DNA from: DASWZN01 sp036404435
Lineage (GTDB): Bacteria; Acidobacteriota; Terriglobia; Bryobacterales; Bryobacteraceae
Direction of reading: 5' to 3'
DNA: 64,000 bases
NCBI GenBank assembly: GCA_036404435.1
Contig: DASWZN010000016.1
Coordinates: 87,206 to 151,205, forward strand
Part shown: positions 9,460-18,155 of the stretch, in pieces
How positions within the stretch are numbered: position 1 is the stretch's first letter
Layout of the letters: each line of letters begins with the position of its first letter
Position numbers and translations under genes: made by a program
The notes under the pieces: model-generated
Seen by the model: the letters and a program-made list of their open reading frames with translations, nothing else
The model's database searches: none
Told to the model about the DNA's origin: nothing

Positions 9460-10740
9460 ATGCGGAAATCCGGTTTGCTGGTCGTTTTTTTTCTGGGGAT
9501 GTGCCAGGCCGAAGTGCACACGCTGACCATGCGGGAAGCCGTGGCGCGGGCGCTCAAAGAGAGCCCCGACGTGGTGCTGGCGCGTTTGGAAGAGCAGAGG
9601 GCCGCCCAGGCCGCGCGGCTGGCCCACGCCGTCTTCGTTCCCAGAGTCGTGGTGGGGAGCGGCGCCGCCTTGAGCGACGGTTTCCCCATGAGCATCGAGG
9701 GGTCGGCGCCCTCGATCTTTCAGGCCAACGCCATCAGCAGCGTCTTCAACCGCGCTCAAAGCCTGCGCGTCGCGGCCGCTAAAGAGAGCCGCCGCGGAGC
9801 GGAGATCGACGCCAATGCCAAGCAGGAAGAGGTGGTCTATCGGACCGCCGAAATGTTCCTCGACGCCGAGAGCGCCGCGCGGATCGCCGAGATGAGCCGC
9901 CAGGAGGCGGACGAGCTCGGACGCGTCCTCGACGCCGTTCGCGCCCGCGCCGCCGAAGGCCGGGAGCTGCCCATCGAGGTAAAGAAGGCGGAGCTAAACC
10001 TGGCTCGCGCTCGATACCGCTCCCAAGTGCTCGAGTCGAATGCGGAGGCTGCCCGGATCTCGCTGGCCACCCTTCTGGCGTTTGAGCCCAGCGACCAGGT
10101 GCGTCCCGCGCCCGGCGAGCGAACGGCGCCGGCGGTTCCGGAGTCCGCGGATGCCGCAATCCAGGCGGCGCTCGCCTCCAGCAAGGAGATCCGATCGCTC
10201 GAGTCCAAGCTTCTGGCCAAGCAACTCGACGTGCGCTCCCAGCAGGCCGAGCGCCTGCCGCGGCTGGACCTGGTGGCGCAATACGCTGTGCTCTCGAAAT
10301 TCAACAACTACGCAAAGTATTTCAACGCCTTTCAGAGGAACAACGCCGAGCTAGGGGTATCCTTCCAGGTGCCGCTCTTCAGCGGGCCGAGCGTGAGCGC
10401 GGCCGTGGCCCAGGCGGGGACCGAGGCGGCCGAGGTCCGCGTGCAGCTCCGCGCAGCGCAGAGCCGTGTCGCCGCCGACGCGCGCCGGACCTACGAGGAC
10501 ATGCGCCAGGCTGAGACCGCTAAGGAGATCTCGAAGATGGACCTGGACGTCGCCCGCGACCAGGTGTCCGTTCTGCTGGCCCAGATGGAGGAGGGGCGGG
10601 CTTCGCTGCGCCAGGTCGACGAGGCCCGCACGGCCGAGACGGACAAGTGGGTGGCCTTCTACGACGCGGCTGCCAACGCCGAAAAGGCCCGATTGGCCGT
10701 ATTACGCCAAACGGGCGAGCTGCTTGCCGCCCTGAGATGA
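9460..10740 (+). CDS. TolC-family outer-membrane protein
   Basis: The 426-residue protein has a signal peptide (RKSGLLVVFFLGMCQA, cleavage about residue 17) and two tandem helical repeats typical of outer-membrane efflux proteins: LTMREAVARALKESPDVVLA opening the first, and LDVRSQQAERLPRLDLVAQYA opening the second. The beta-barrel strand text LGVSFQVPLFSG follows, and long alanine-rich helices (AVAQAGTEAAEVRVQLRAA) complete the fold. TolC trimers form the exit duct of tripartite efflux or type I secretion. No adaptor or pump gene is adjacent, so its partner lies elsewhere or it is an orphan channel. A palindromic repeat follows 10 bp after the stop. Confidence 0.88.
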   Translation: MRKSGLLVVFFLGMCQAEVHTLTMREAVARALKESPDVVLARLEEQRAAQAARLAHAVFVPRVVVGSGAALSDGFPMSIEGSAPSIFQANAISSVFNRAQSLRVAAAKESRRGAEIDANAKQEEVVYRTAEMFLDAESAARIAEMSRQEADELGRVLDAVRARAAEGRELPIEVKKAELNLARARYRSQVLESNAEAARISLATLLAFEPSDQVRPAPGERTAPAVPESADAAIQAALASSKEIRSLESKLLAKQLDVRSQQAERLPRLDLVAQYAVLSKFNNYAKYFNAFQRNNAELGVSFQVPLFSGPSVSAAVAQAGTEAAEVRVQLRAAQSRVAADARRTYEDMRQAETAKEISKMDLDVARDQVSVLLAQMEEGRASLRQVDEARTAETDKWVAFYDAAANAEKARLAVLRQTGELLAALR

Positions 10741-10750
10741 TGCCGTCGGC

Positions 10751-10766
10751 CAGGCGGTTCCGCCTG
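10751..10766. repeat. Palindromic intergenic repeat, copy 2 (CAGGCGG-TT-CCGCCTG)
   Basis: This shares the 16-base core with the palindrome at 8443-8462 and lies 10 bp after the TolC-like stop codon. Flanking bases differ (GGC...CCC). Confidence 0.65.
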
Positions 10767-10851
10767 CCCGGGCGGGCCGAACTTGTCTCGTGGCCGTTTT
10801 TTAGGATTGCGGCTGGCCCCACTTTGTGCTGAAGTAGCCAAGAGGAGTTCC

Positions 10852-13188
10852 ATGTTGCGCCGCCTTCTTTGTGTCGCCCTGATCGTGTTTGCGGGAGTCT
10901 CGTGCAGTCGGGATCCCGAAGTGGTCAAGAAGAAGTATTTGCAGAATGGAAACCGGTACTTCGAAAAGGGCAAGTACAAAGAGGCCTACATCATGTACCG
11001 GAACGCCCTCAAGAAAGATCCCCGGTACAGCGAGGCCTACTATCGTGCGGGGCTGACGGAGCTGCGCCTGGGCGAGCCCGTCGCCGCGTTGCGCGACATG
11101 CGCCGGGCGGCCGACACGGACCCCAACTTCACCAACCCCGATGCGCGCGCACAAGAGGGCAATCTCGTCATCACGGCTTACGTAATGAACGACAGCCGCC
11201 CTCCCGTCCTCAGGGACGAGCTTCGCAGCGTCTCCAGCGAACTGTTGAAACATAACCCCAAGTCGGCCGCGGGACTCCGCCTGCGGGGGTACCTCAAACT
11301 GATCGCCGAACACGATGCGCACGGCGCCGTCGAGGACTTCCGCCTGGCGGATCAGATCACGCCCTACGACCCGGATATCGTTCTGCCCCTGGTACAGGCC
11401 CTGCAGACCGTCGGCCAGGGCGCCGAGGCCGAGAAACTGGCGAAGGCTCTCATCGAAAAGCACAAGGACTTCATCGCCATATACGACGTGATGTATATGA
11501 GCTACCTGCGTGCGAACCGGAACGATGACGCCGAGGCCATTCTGAAGTTGAAGGCCGCCAACAATCCCAAGGACGCAGTCTATCTCTTGCAGCTTGCCCA
11601 GTACTACTACCGCTTCAACCGCCATGCCGAGATGCAGCAGACGCTCGACCGGCTGCTCTCGAACCGCAAGGCGTATCCTATGGCCCCGCTGCAGGTCGCG
11701 AGGTTCTACGGGGCCGCTCGCGATTATGACGAGGCGATGAAGCAACTCCAGGAAGGCGCCCGCACGGACTCCGAGCACAAGGCGGACTACCAGAAGGAGA
11801 TCGCACAAGTCCTGGTCTCCGAGAACAGGAAGGACGAAGCGGTCCGGTTGCTCGAGCAAATTCTGAAGGCGAACCCCAAGGACGAGCGGGCCCAGGCCAT
11901 GCGCTCTTCGCTGCTGATTGAAACCGGCGACCCCCGCCAGGTCCAGCAGGCGATCACGGAGTTGCAGGCGGCGGTTACGCAGGACAGCCAGAATCCGGTT
12001 CTGCGTTTCAATCTCGGGCGGGCGTTGCTGGCCAAGAACCTCATCGAACAGGCGCGCGTGCAGTTCCAGGAAGCCCTCAAGATCCGCCGCGAGTACGTGC
12101 CGGCGCGGCTGGCCCTGGCGCAGTTGTTCATAATCGACAAGCAATACGCGAGTGCGGTCCAGACGGCCAAGGAGGTTCTCGACTACGATCCGCGCAATCT
12201 GACTGCGAGACTGGTCCGGACCAGCGCTTTGGCGGCCATGGGGAACAGCGCCCAGGCACGCTCCGAACTGGCCGAGGCCGTCGCCCAGTTCCCCACCTCG
12301 GCGGAAGCGCAACTGCAGTTGGGGGTCCTGGACCTCGCGGAGAAGCGTTTCCCGGAAGCCGAGCAAAGGTTCAGACAGGTCTATCACGACCACCCGGCCG
12401 ATTTGCGCGCGCTGATGGGGATCGCCGAGACCTACACGCAGCAGGACCAGCACGACAAGGCCATTCAGCTACTCCAAGGCGAGTTGGCCAAGTATCCTGC
12501 CCGGCTGGAACTGAAGTACGCCCTGGGCAACGTCGCGGTCAAGGCGAAGAAGTGGGATCTTGCGATCGAGCAGTTCGAGGCCATTATTGCCGCCCGGCCC
12601 GACGCCGGCGACGTTTATGTCCGGCTGGGCCAGATGCTGGCGGCGAAGGGCGATTACGAGGGCGCGGCGCGCACGTTCGAGAAGGCCAAGCAAATGCGCC
12701 CCAATGATCCCGACGCTTATCTCCAGTCGGCGCTTCTGCTGGAGCAGATCGGCAAGAGGGCGCAGGCGCGGCCGGTCTACGAACAGGTTTTGAAGCTGCA
12801 GCCGGACAGCCCGATCGCGCTGAACAACCTCGCCTATCTGCTGGCGGGAACCGGCTCGCCGGGCGACCTCGACCAGGCGCTGCAGCTCGCCCAGAGGGCC
12901 CGCCAGAAGCTTCCCGACAACCCGGACATAGCGGATACCCTGGGCTGGATCTATATCAAGAAGAACCTCACCGTGAACGCGGTGGACCTGTTCCGCGATC
13001 TGATGGCCAAGGAGTCGGTACTCCCTCCCTCCGCCAATTTCGCGACCTTCCACTACCACTACGGAATGGCCCTGGTCCAGCGCGGAGACAAGCTGTTGGC
13101 GAGGAAGGAGCTGAAGATCGCGCTCGAGCGGAAACCGTCGCCGGACCAAGCCGCGAAGATCAGGGAGCTGCTGGGGAAGATCGGCTAG
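10852..13188 (+). CDS. Large TPR-repeat lipoprotein (PrsT-like, probably PEP-CTERM/exosortase-associated)
   Basis: ATG 10852 is chosen because AGAGGAG lies four bases upstream and the frame then begins with a signal sequence (LRRLLCVALIVFAGVSC) ending in C18, a weak lipobox. The 778-residue product consists of many tetratricopeptide repeats from about residue 30 to the end (NGNRYFEKGKYKEAYIMYRN; AAKGDYEGAARTFEKAKQMR; NPDIADTLGWIYIKKN). The architecture is close to the PrsT-type TPR lipoproteins found beside exosortase loci. The next gene, 48 bp downstream, is the CAAX-protease-related protein that co-occurs with that system, which supports the link. It should act as a periplasmic or membrane-attached scaffold. 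No exosortase gene is in the window. Confidence 0.8.
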   Translation: MLRRLLCVALIVFAGVSCSRDPEVVKKKYLQNGNRYFEKGKYKEAYIMYRNALKKDPRYSEAYYRAGLTELRLGEPVAALRDMRRAADTDPNFTNPDARAQEGNLVITAYVMNDSRPPVLRDELRSVSSELLKHNPKSAAGLRLRGYLKLIAEHDAHGAVEDFRLADQITPYDPDIVLPLVQALQTVGQGAEAEKLAKALIEKHKDFIAIYDVMYMSYLRANRNDDAEAILKLKAANNPKDAVYLLQLAQYYYRFNRHAEMQQTLDRLLSNRKAYPMAPLQVARFYGAARDYDEAMKQLQEGARTDSEHKADYQKEIAQVLVSENRKDEAVRLLEQILKANPKDERAQAMRSSLLIETGDPRQVQQAITELQAAVTQDSQNPVLRFNLGRALLAKNLIEQARVQFQEALKIRREYVPARLALAQLFIIDKQYASAVQTAKEVLDYDPRNLTARLVRTSALAAMGNSAQARSELAEAVAQFPTSAEAQLQLGVLDLAEKRFPEAEQRFRQVYHDHPADLRALMGIAETYTQQDQHDKAIQLLQGELAKYPARLELKYALGNVAVKAKKWDLAIEQFEAIIAARPDAGDVYVRLGQMLAAKGDYEGAARTFEKAKQMRPNDPDAYLQSALLLEQIGKRAQARPVYEQVLKLQPDSPIALNNLAYLLAGTGSPGDLDQALQLAQRARQKLPDNPDIADTLGWIYIKKNLTVNAVDLFRDLMAKESVLPPSANFATFHYHYGMALVQRGDKLLARKELKIALERKPSPDQAAKIRELLGKIG

Positions 13189-13236
13189 TGTAGCGCGCTT
13201 CAGCGTGGAGCGGCGAACCTCAGCTCGGCGCTCCGT

Positions 13237-13968
13237 GTGCTGAAGCCCAGGACAATAGTGGCTTTCGCCCCGTCCGAAGTCGAGACCAAGCGGCCGCCGG
13301 TCGGCGGCTCGGACTGGAAGCCCTACGTCCTTCCGTTCGCGGTGTTGATCGTTCTGCTGGGGCTGGGGCCTTACCTGGGTATCGGCCCCGCGCTGGCGCA
13401 TCCGTCGCGCACCCTTGCGGTTCTGGCGACGCTCCTGGTCTTCTCCCGCGGAGTCATCTCCTTTCGGCCGGCGCGGCCCGTTTCCAGCATTCTCCTGGGA
13501 CTCGCGGTGTTCGCCATCTGGATCGCCCCCGATCTGCTGTTCCCGGGATACCGGCACTCCTGGTTGTTTGATAACGCGCTTACCCGCGTGTCTGCGAACG
13601 GCCTCCCGGCGCCGGCTCTGCGGACCAGTGCGTGGTACGTGTGCTTCCGCGTGGGAGGGGCGGCGCTCCTGATTCCTGTGGTCGAGGAGCTCTTTTGGCG
13701 CGCCTGGCTGATGCGTTGGCTGATCTCGCCCGACTTTGAGAAGATACCGCTCGGCGCTTACGCCCCGCAGGCGTTCTGGTTTACCGCGGTACTGTTTGCC
13801 AGCGAGCACGGTACTTTCTGGGACGTCGGCCTCGCCGCAGGCATCCTCTACAACTGGTGGATGATTCGCACGCGGAGCCTGGCCGACTGCATCCTGGCGC
13901 ACGCGGTCACCAACGCTTCGCTCGCCGCCTACGTGCTGCTGGGCGGCCAGTGGCAGTACTGGAACTGA
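13237..13968 (+). CDS. CAAX prenyl protease-related membrane protein (PEP-CTERM-associated type)
   Basis: The 243-residue membrane protein carries the Abi/CAAX (CPBP) glutamate protease signature: VEELFWRAWLMRW for the EExxxR motif, ASEHGTFW for the first histidine motif and ILAHAVTN for the second. Several hydrophobic helices surround them (VLPFAVLIVLLGLGPYLGI, SSILLGLAVFAIWIAPDLL, CFRVGGAALLIPV). The form and size fit TIGR03008, a branch found in genomes with exosortase/PEP-CTERM sorting; substrates are unknown. The start is uncertain: GTG 13237 begins the longest frame, while GTG 13258 has a better AGGA site five bases upstream. It is probably cotranscribed with the TPR lipoprotein. Confidence 0.82.
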   Translation: MLKPRTIVAFAPSEVETKRPPVGGSDWKPYVLPFAVLIVLLGLGPYLGIGPALAHPSRTLAVLATLLVFSRGVISFRPARPVSSILLGLAVFAIWIAPDLLFPGYRHSWLFDNALTRVSANGLPAPALRTSAWYVCFRVGGAALLIPVVEELFWRAWLMRWLISPDFEKIPLGAYAPQAFWFTAVLFASEHGTFWDVGLAAGILYNWWMIRTRSLADCILAHAVTNASLAAYVLLGGQWQYWN

Positions 13969-14035
13969 AACCTCGTTCACAGAATTCTGCCGGCAAAAAA
14001 CCTCGCGCTGTGAGCGAATTGCGGCTGGAAGTGCA

Positions 14036-14064
14036 TTGCATCTCCGGTGGGTGTCTGCTACGAT
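14036..14064 (+). promoter_or_regulatory. Promoter of the RRM gene (TTGCAT - 17 bp - TACGAT)
   Basis: The -35-like TTGCAT (14036-14041) and -10-like TACGAT (14059-14064) are separated by 17 bases, giving a start near 14071 and a 60-base leader before the RRM ATG at 14132. Confidence 0.5.
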
Positions 14065-14131
14065 GTTGAAGGACGGACGCCCACGAGTTGCTCCCCCAAT
14101 TCCCAACCAACGGAGTGAATAATACTAAGGA

Positions 14132-14509
14132 ATGAGTTTCACAGTCTTTCTCGGCAATCTGCCGGCTTGGGTGACTGCCGACGATATTCAGTCCTGGCTC
14201 AGCGCGGAGAGCTTGGTCGCCGACGCGATCAAGGTCATCCGTAACCCCGAAACGCAAGAGTCGAAGGGCTTCGCCTTCATCGATGCCCCCAATCAAGAAG
14301 AGATGCAGGCGATCATCCGCCGGTTTGATCATGCGCCTCTCGAAGGCAAGCTGCTTCGCGCCAATCCTGCACAACCGCCGAAGCCGAGAATCTACGGCAA
14401 CGGCAAGCCGGAAGATCGCTCTCAAAAGCGTCATACCGGCAAGAGACCCAAGCCCGGTACCGAGGCGCCCAAAAGCGCTTTCGCAGCCGAGCTAGCGAAG
14501 GCTCTGTAG
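14132..14509 (+). CDS. RNA-binding protein with one RRM domain
   Basis: The 125-residue protein is a small cytoplasmic single-RRM protein of the kind found in cyanobacteria, Planctomycetes and Acidobacteriota. The RNP2 strand FTVFLGNLP lies at residues 3-11 and the RNP1 strand SKGFAFIDA at about 44-52, with the aromatic residues needed for RNA stacking. The tail after residue 85 is basic and disordered (GNGKPEDRSQKRHTGKRPKP), as usual for these proteins. Members are often cold- or stress-induced RNA chaperones; that role is inferred here. The gene stands alone, with its own promoter and a 60-base leader. Confidence 0.88.
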   Translation: MSFTVFLGNLPAWVTADDIQSWLSAESLVADAIKVIRNPETQESKGFAFIDAPNQEEMQAIIRRFDHAPLEGKLLRANPAQPPKPRIYGNGKPEDRSQKRHTGKRPKPGTEAPKSAFAAELAKAL

Positions 14510-14769
14510 GCCAGAGCCGAACCCCTCCGTGGCCAGTGGGATAACCTCCGGCACCCGCTGCACTATCCTTCGCCAGCCAGTGGCCCGCGTTAGTCCTTTC
14601 CAGTCTCTTGCGCCACCGCCCTGCGCCCGCGAAAGCGCGGGCCGGGTAGTGCGCCAAATCTGTGTGCCTGTCCTGGTGGCGGCCTCGGGAGCGGGGAACG
14701 GCAGGAGTAGAGTTCGCCTGAACCTTGGCGCTACCCGATCGACCGCATGGTGAAACGCCCACGCGACGG

Positions 14770-15147
14770 TTGACATCCAGCCCCGACAGATATAGAGTTC
14801 TTGAACACAGGCATTCAAGGCGATCTACGGTTCCGCCGCGCCACCTTCGCGCCCAGCAAGAGATCCAGGACGAGTTGCGCCTTCAGGTCGAGCAGGCGAC
14901 AGCCGAGCTCAAGCGCACAAGAACCGAGCGCGACAAACTGGCTGCTATCAGTGCAGACGTGGCGGACACTTCAGACGGCGCTCTGGCCGTGCGGCAATCC
15001 ATGCAACTCCACCGTGAGGCAATGGAGCGATTGCGCGAAGCCATCCTAACCGTTGAGGCGTTCAACCGTCACTTGGGACTAGTTGAGATTCAAACTGATC
15101 CGCTACCGAGCGAGAGATGGCGCCTTGGTTCGATTTTTTGCCGGTAG
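14770..15147 (+). CDS. Hypothetical coiled-coil protein (start uncertain)
   Basis: The frame encodes a strongly heptad-like helix (IQDELRLQVEQATAELKRTR and LREAILTVEAFNRHLG) that looks genuinely coding, but the first 30 residues are arginine/proline rich and unconvincing. There is no ATG before the helix; the TTG at 14770 is one option and the TTG near 14874 another. No family is recognised. It overlaps the next small frame by 31 bases, so both may form a pair. It could also be the surviving end of a gene whose 5' part was lost in the featureless stretch 14510-14770. Confidence 0.4.
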   Translation: MTSSPDRYRVLEHRHSRRSTVPPRHLRAQQEIQDELRLQVEQATAELKRTRTERDKLAAISADVADTSDGALAVRQSMQLHREAMERLREAILTVEAFNRHLGLVEIQTDPLPSERWRLGSIFCR

Positions 15148-15359
15148 AGTCTGATCTTGCGATGACGTTCATCGCCTCCGCAAGACTGCGCCATAGCCCG
15201 GAAGGGTCCGCGATCTCTATTGACAACGCACGCAAGGCACTTGCGGAGATTCGACGCGGCCTGATGAAGCCCTCCCGCCGTCACTACCTCAGCGAAGCCG
15301 AGGTATTCTTCCTGGAACAGCGGTGCGCGCAAATCGAGGCAGCCCTGGAGAGATTGTAA
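15117..15359 (+). CDS. Small hypothetical protein (80 aa)
   Basis: The ATG at 15117 follows GAGAG and overlaps the end of the coiled-coil frame. The 80-residue product is a plausible small helical protein (SIDNARKALAEIRRGLM; LSEAEVFFLEQRCAQIEAAL) without signal peptide, membrane segment or known motif. The codon third positions are GC-rich like those of the neighbours. I do not recognise a family. Confidence 0.5.
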   Translation: MAPWFDFLPVESDLAMTFIASARLRHSPEGSAISIDNARKALAEIRRGLMKPSRRHYLSEAEVFFLEQRCAQIEAALERL

Positions 15360-15403
15360 GCACTCAGATTTAGCGCACTAACGCGGGCCGGAACGGCAAT
15401 TCG

Positions 15404-15412
15404 TGTTATGCT
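15404..15412 (+). promoter_or_regulatory. Possible extended -10 (TGtTATGCT) of the PIN/TRAM gene
   Basis: TG-T-TATGCT lies 65 bases before the ATG at 15477. No matching -35 is seen. A short inverted repeat (GCCCTTCTGAAAGGGC, 15449-15464) sits in the leader. Confidence 0.35.
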
Positions 15413-15476
15413 GCAACCAGTAGTGTTTCGCGCGTCGCGCGGTTGTTCGCCCTTCTGAAAGGGCACAGGCAGACTT

Positions 15477-16589
15477 ATGATCAACATACTGATACTACGC
15501 GGCTTATTCGTAGTCTTGTTGGGATGTGCCGGTTACTTTCTTCATCCCTTCAAAGACCTCCCGGGCCACCCGGCTCCGGTCTTCGGCGGCGTTGCGGGCT
15601 TGGTTCTTGGATTGGGCGTAATCCTGTTCGAAATGAGGCTGAAAGAGGTCAGCCTGAAGCGGCTGATCGGAGCGGCCATCGGATCCACCATGGGAATCAT
15701 GGGTGCGGTCCTGATGGCCATGGTGTTGGGCTGGGCCCTCGGCGGCCAGAACGCGTTTCTGCCGTTCCTCCAGGTCCTCGTCCTGCTATGGATGACCTAC
15801 ATCGGTCTGGTGATCGGCGGCAACAAGGGCGACATGCTCAACCTGGCGGCCTTTGGCGGCGTCTTCGGTGGCGAAACCACCGGCAAACAGGCCTTTAAAA
15901 TCCTGGATACGAGCGTCATCATCGACGGCCGCATCGCCGATATCGCCGAGACCGGCTTCCTGGACGGCACGCTGGTGATTCCGCAGTTCGTGCTGCGCGA
16001 GCTGCAACTGGTGGCGGACTCGGCCGACTCGATGAAGCGCAACCGCGGCCGGCGCGGCCTGGACATCCTGCAGCGCATTCAGAAGATGGGCCACCTGAAC
16101 GTGCAGATCATCGAGGACGACTTCCCCAATGTCCGCGACGTCGACATGAAGCTGATCGAGTTGGGCAAGGTGTACGACTGCAAGGTCGTCACCAACGATT
16201 TCAACCTGAACAAAATGGCCCAACTGCACGGTGTCGAGGTGCTGAACATCAACGAGCTGGCCAACGCGCTGAAGCCCATCGTGCTGCCAGGCGAAGTGAT
16301 GCGCGTGTTCATTCTCAAGGAAGGCAAGGAATACAACCAGGGCGTGGCGTATCTCGACGATGGCACCATGGTGGTGGTGGACAACGCCAAGCGGCTGATC
16401 TCGAAAACCATCGATATCAGCGTCACCAGCGTGCTGCAGACCACCGCGGGGAAGATGATCTTCGGCCGCTTCGACGAGCGCGTCCATGCGGTGTACGATA
16501 AGCCGCAGCCCGCGGGCCAGCACTCGGAGAAGCACGACCGCCCGCACCGGGAACAGCCCGCCGCGGCTTCGGTGCCCCCGACCAGCTAG
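15477..16589 (+). CDS. PIN/TRAM domain membrane protein (YacL-like)
   Basis: The 370-residue protein has four N-terminal membrane helices (about residues 4-21, 36-51, 65-87, 93-113), a PIN nuclease-like domain (about 140-255; KILDTSVIIDGRIADIAETG, later VTNDFNLNKMA) and a TRAM domain (about 265-330; VRVFILKEG.. YLDDGTMVVVDNA). This is the layout of Bacillus YacL, a putative membrane-bound RNase. The PIN acidic residues appear intact (LDTS and the TND motif). The tail after about residue 340 is disordered and histidine/proline rich. It stands upstream of ispD and ispF, an arrangement also common in Firmicutes and Acidobacteriota, with a 151-bp gap that contains a dispersed repeat. Confidence 0.9.
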   Translation: MINILILRGLFVVLLGCAGYFLHPFKDLPGHPAPVFGGVAGLVLGLGVILFEMRLKEVSLKRLIGAAIGSTMGIMGAVLMAMVLGWALGGQNAFLPFLQVLVLLWMTYIGLVIGGNKGDMLNLAAFGGVFGGETTGKQAFKILDTSVIIDGRIADIAETGFLDGTLVIPQFVLRELQLVADSADSMKRNRGRRGLDILQRIQKMGHLNVQIIEDDFPNVRDVDMKLIELGKVYDCKVVTNDFNLNKMAQLHGVEVLNINELANALKPIVLPGEVMRVFILKEGKEYNQGVAYLDDGTMVVVDNAKRLISKTIDISVTSVLQTTAGKMIFGRFDERVHAVYDKPQPAGQHSEKHDRPHREQPAAASVPPTS

Positions 16590-16639
16590 ACATGACGGCA
16601 TTCTTGTTGGCGCCCCAGCCGCTTGCTTACGCGCGCGGT

Positions 16640-16690
16640 TCGGTGCGGAACCGATTCCGAAGCGCGACCGTGAGGGAGCGGATGTGTTCG
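16640..16690. repeat. Possible dispersed intergenic repeat (GCGACCGTGAGGGAGCGG type)
   Basis: The stretch between the PIN/TRAM gene and ispD contains GCGACCGTGAGGGAGCGGAT, a string I associate with abundant intergenic repeats of Solibacter-type genomes. Only one copy lies in this window, so the repeat status is from memory, not shown here. Confidence 0.3.
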
Positions 16691-16740
16691 CTTACACGCC
16701 AGCGCCGAGCCCCAATCAGGGATACAATCAAATCTCCACT

Positions 16741-17466
16741 ATGAAAGTCGCCGTGATTTTGCCCGCCGCGGGCCTCGGGACCCGGATGGGCCGCCATGCT
16801 GCCGAGAAGACCGGGACGAGCCGCAAGCAGTTCATGCTGCTGGAAGGCTCGCCCATCCTTTTGCATACGATCCGGAAGTTCGTTGCCAGCACCCTGGTGG
16901 AGGAGATTGTCGTCGCGTTGCGCGCCGACGACCTGGGCTGGGTGGGCGATCTGCTCGCCAAGGAGGCGCTGGCGAAGCCCGTGCGCCTGGTGCAGGGCGG
17001 CGAATCCCGGCAGGAATCCGTCGAGAACGCGTTGGCCGTGATCGGGCCGGATGTTGACCTGGTTGCCGTCCACGACGCTGTGCGGCCTTTCATCGACCTC
17101 GCTACCATCGACAAAGTCATCCACGAAGCGGCCCAGACCGGCGCCGCGATTGTCGGCATCGTGCCCGTGGACACGGTCAAGACCCTGCACAAGAACAAGG
17201 TCCGGGGCACGGTCCCGCGCGAGGGACTGGCCCTGGCGCAGACCCCGCAGGTGTTCCGCTACGCCCTTCTCAAGCAGGCCTTCGAGAAGGCGCGCGAGGA
17301 TGGCTTCATCGCCACGGATGAATCCAGCCTGCTCGAACGCCTCGATCAGGCCGAGGTCAGCGTGGTCCTCGGCAGCGACCGCAATCTGAAAATCACCAAG
17401 CCCTCCGACATGGACCTCGCCCGGCTGTTCCTGGCCGAGGAGATGGCCGAGCGCAGAGTGTCGTGA
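16741..17466 (+). CDS. ispD: 2-C-methyl-D-erythritol 4-phosphate cytidylyltransferase
   Basis: IspD joins CTP and methylerythritol phosphate in the third step of the non-mevalonate isoprenoid pathway. The start is ATG 16741 (MKVAVILPAAGLGTRMG); the open frame upstream is not protein-like. The 241-residue product shows the nucleotide-binding loop PAAGLGTRMG with the following KQF lysine, the VHDAVRPF motif and the C-terminal TDESSLLE and LKITKPSDM blocks. Length is normal. Its stop overlaps the ispF GTG by four bases, so the two are translationally coupled. Confidence 0.96.
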   Translation: MKVAVILPAAGLGTRMGRHAAEKTGTSRKQFMLLEGSPILLHTIRKFVASTLVEEIVVALRADDLGWVGDLLAKEALAKPVRLVQGGESRQESVENALAVIGPDVDLVAVHDAVRPFIDLATIDKVIHEAAQTGAAIVGIVPVDTVKTLHKNKVRGTVPREGLALAQTPQVFRYALLKQAFEKAREDGFIATDESSLLERLDQAEVSVVLGSDRNLKITKPSDMDLARLFLAEEMAERRVS

Positions 17467-17939
17467 GCGAGTTCCGGACCGGCATCGGCTGGGACGTCCA
17501 CCGGCTGGTGGCGGGACGGCCGCTCGTTCTGGGCGGCGTTCGGATACCCTGCGACTTCGGTCTCGAGGGCCACTCCGACGCAGACGTCCTTTCCCACGCC
17601 ATTACCGACGCCATCCTCGGCGCCGCGGCGCTGGGCGACATAGGGATGCATTTTCCGGACACCGATCCGCGCTGGGCCGGCGCCGATAGCTTGGCCTTCG
17701 TCCGTCACGCCGTCGCGCTCGCTTCCGAGCGTGGCTTCCGGATCGTGAATGTGGATTCGACGGTGATTCTCGAGCGACCCAAGCTGAAGGACTACCGCGA
17801 CGCCATCCGCGCCTCTCTCGCCGGCGCCCTCGGCCTCCCGCTGGACCGCGTCTCGGTGAAGTTCAAGACCGCCGAGAAGCTGGGCCCCGTGGGCGCAGGC
17901 CGCTCGGCCGAAGCGCAGGCCGTGGCGACGATCACGTAA
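17463..17939 (+). CDS. ispF: 2-C-methyl-D-erythritol 2,4-cyclodiphosphate synthase
   Basis: IspF closes the cyclic diphosphate in the fifth step of the non-mevalonate pathway and works as a trimer with zinc. The 158-residue protein starts at a GTG overlapping the ispD stop. The metal-binding D11 and H13 (GIGWDVHRL) and the HSDADVLSHAITDAILGA segment are intact, as is GDIGMHFPDTDP. The C-terminal SVKFKTAEKLGPVGAG is the conserved CDP-binding strand. The length matches the family exactly. A palindromic intergenic element follows immediately. Confidence 0.97.
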   Translation: MSEFRTGIGWDVHRLVAGRPLVLGGVRIPCDFGLEGHSDADVLSHAITDAILGAAALGDIGMHFPDTDPRWAGADSLAFVRHAVALASERGFRIVNVDSTVILERPKLKDYRDAIRASLAGALGLPLDRVSVKFKTAEKLGPVGAGRSAEAQAVATIT

Positions 17940-17948
17940 GGCTCTTTT

Positions 17949-18027
17949 TAGCCGCGAATGAACACGCTTCAAGCGGCACTTCCTAGTCTTCTCTTATTCG
18001 TGTCGATTCGTGTTCATTTGTGGCTGA
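17949..18027. repeat. Inverted pair of GTTCATTTGTGGCT-type intergenic repeats
   Basis: TAGCCGCGAATGAACACG (17949-17966) and its near-complement CGTGTTCATTTGTGGCTGA (18009-18027) face each other after the ispF stop and can fold into one long hairpin. Related single or double units occur near 43931-44010, 47833, 50186, 53023 and 54304. Confidence 0.65.
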
Positions 18028-18155
18028 TACGCTGGTTCAGGGACGCATGCCTTTGTTCCAGGTAGGGAGCCGCTCCAGGTTGGGTCAGTTCCCGGTAGAA
18101 TGTATCGCGGCCGGGGGCCCAGAAAAAGGGAGACCTCGGTCGGAAGGAGCGTGCC

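Noticed and set aside
10801..12453. Long open frame antisense to the TPR lipoprotein
   Set aside because: Shadow of the repeats; composition is leucine/arginine rich without domain structure.
14492..14818. Minus-strand frame between the RRM gene and the coiled-coil frame
   Set aside because: Arginine/tryptophan-rich, no start signal, no helix or strand pattern; treated as non-coding.
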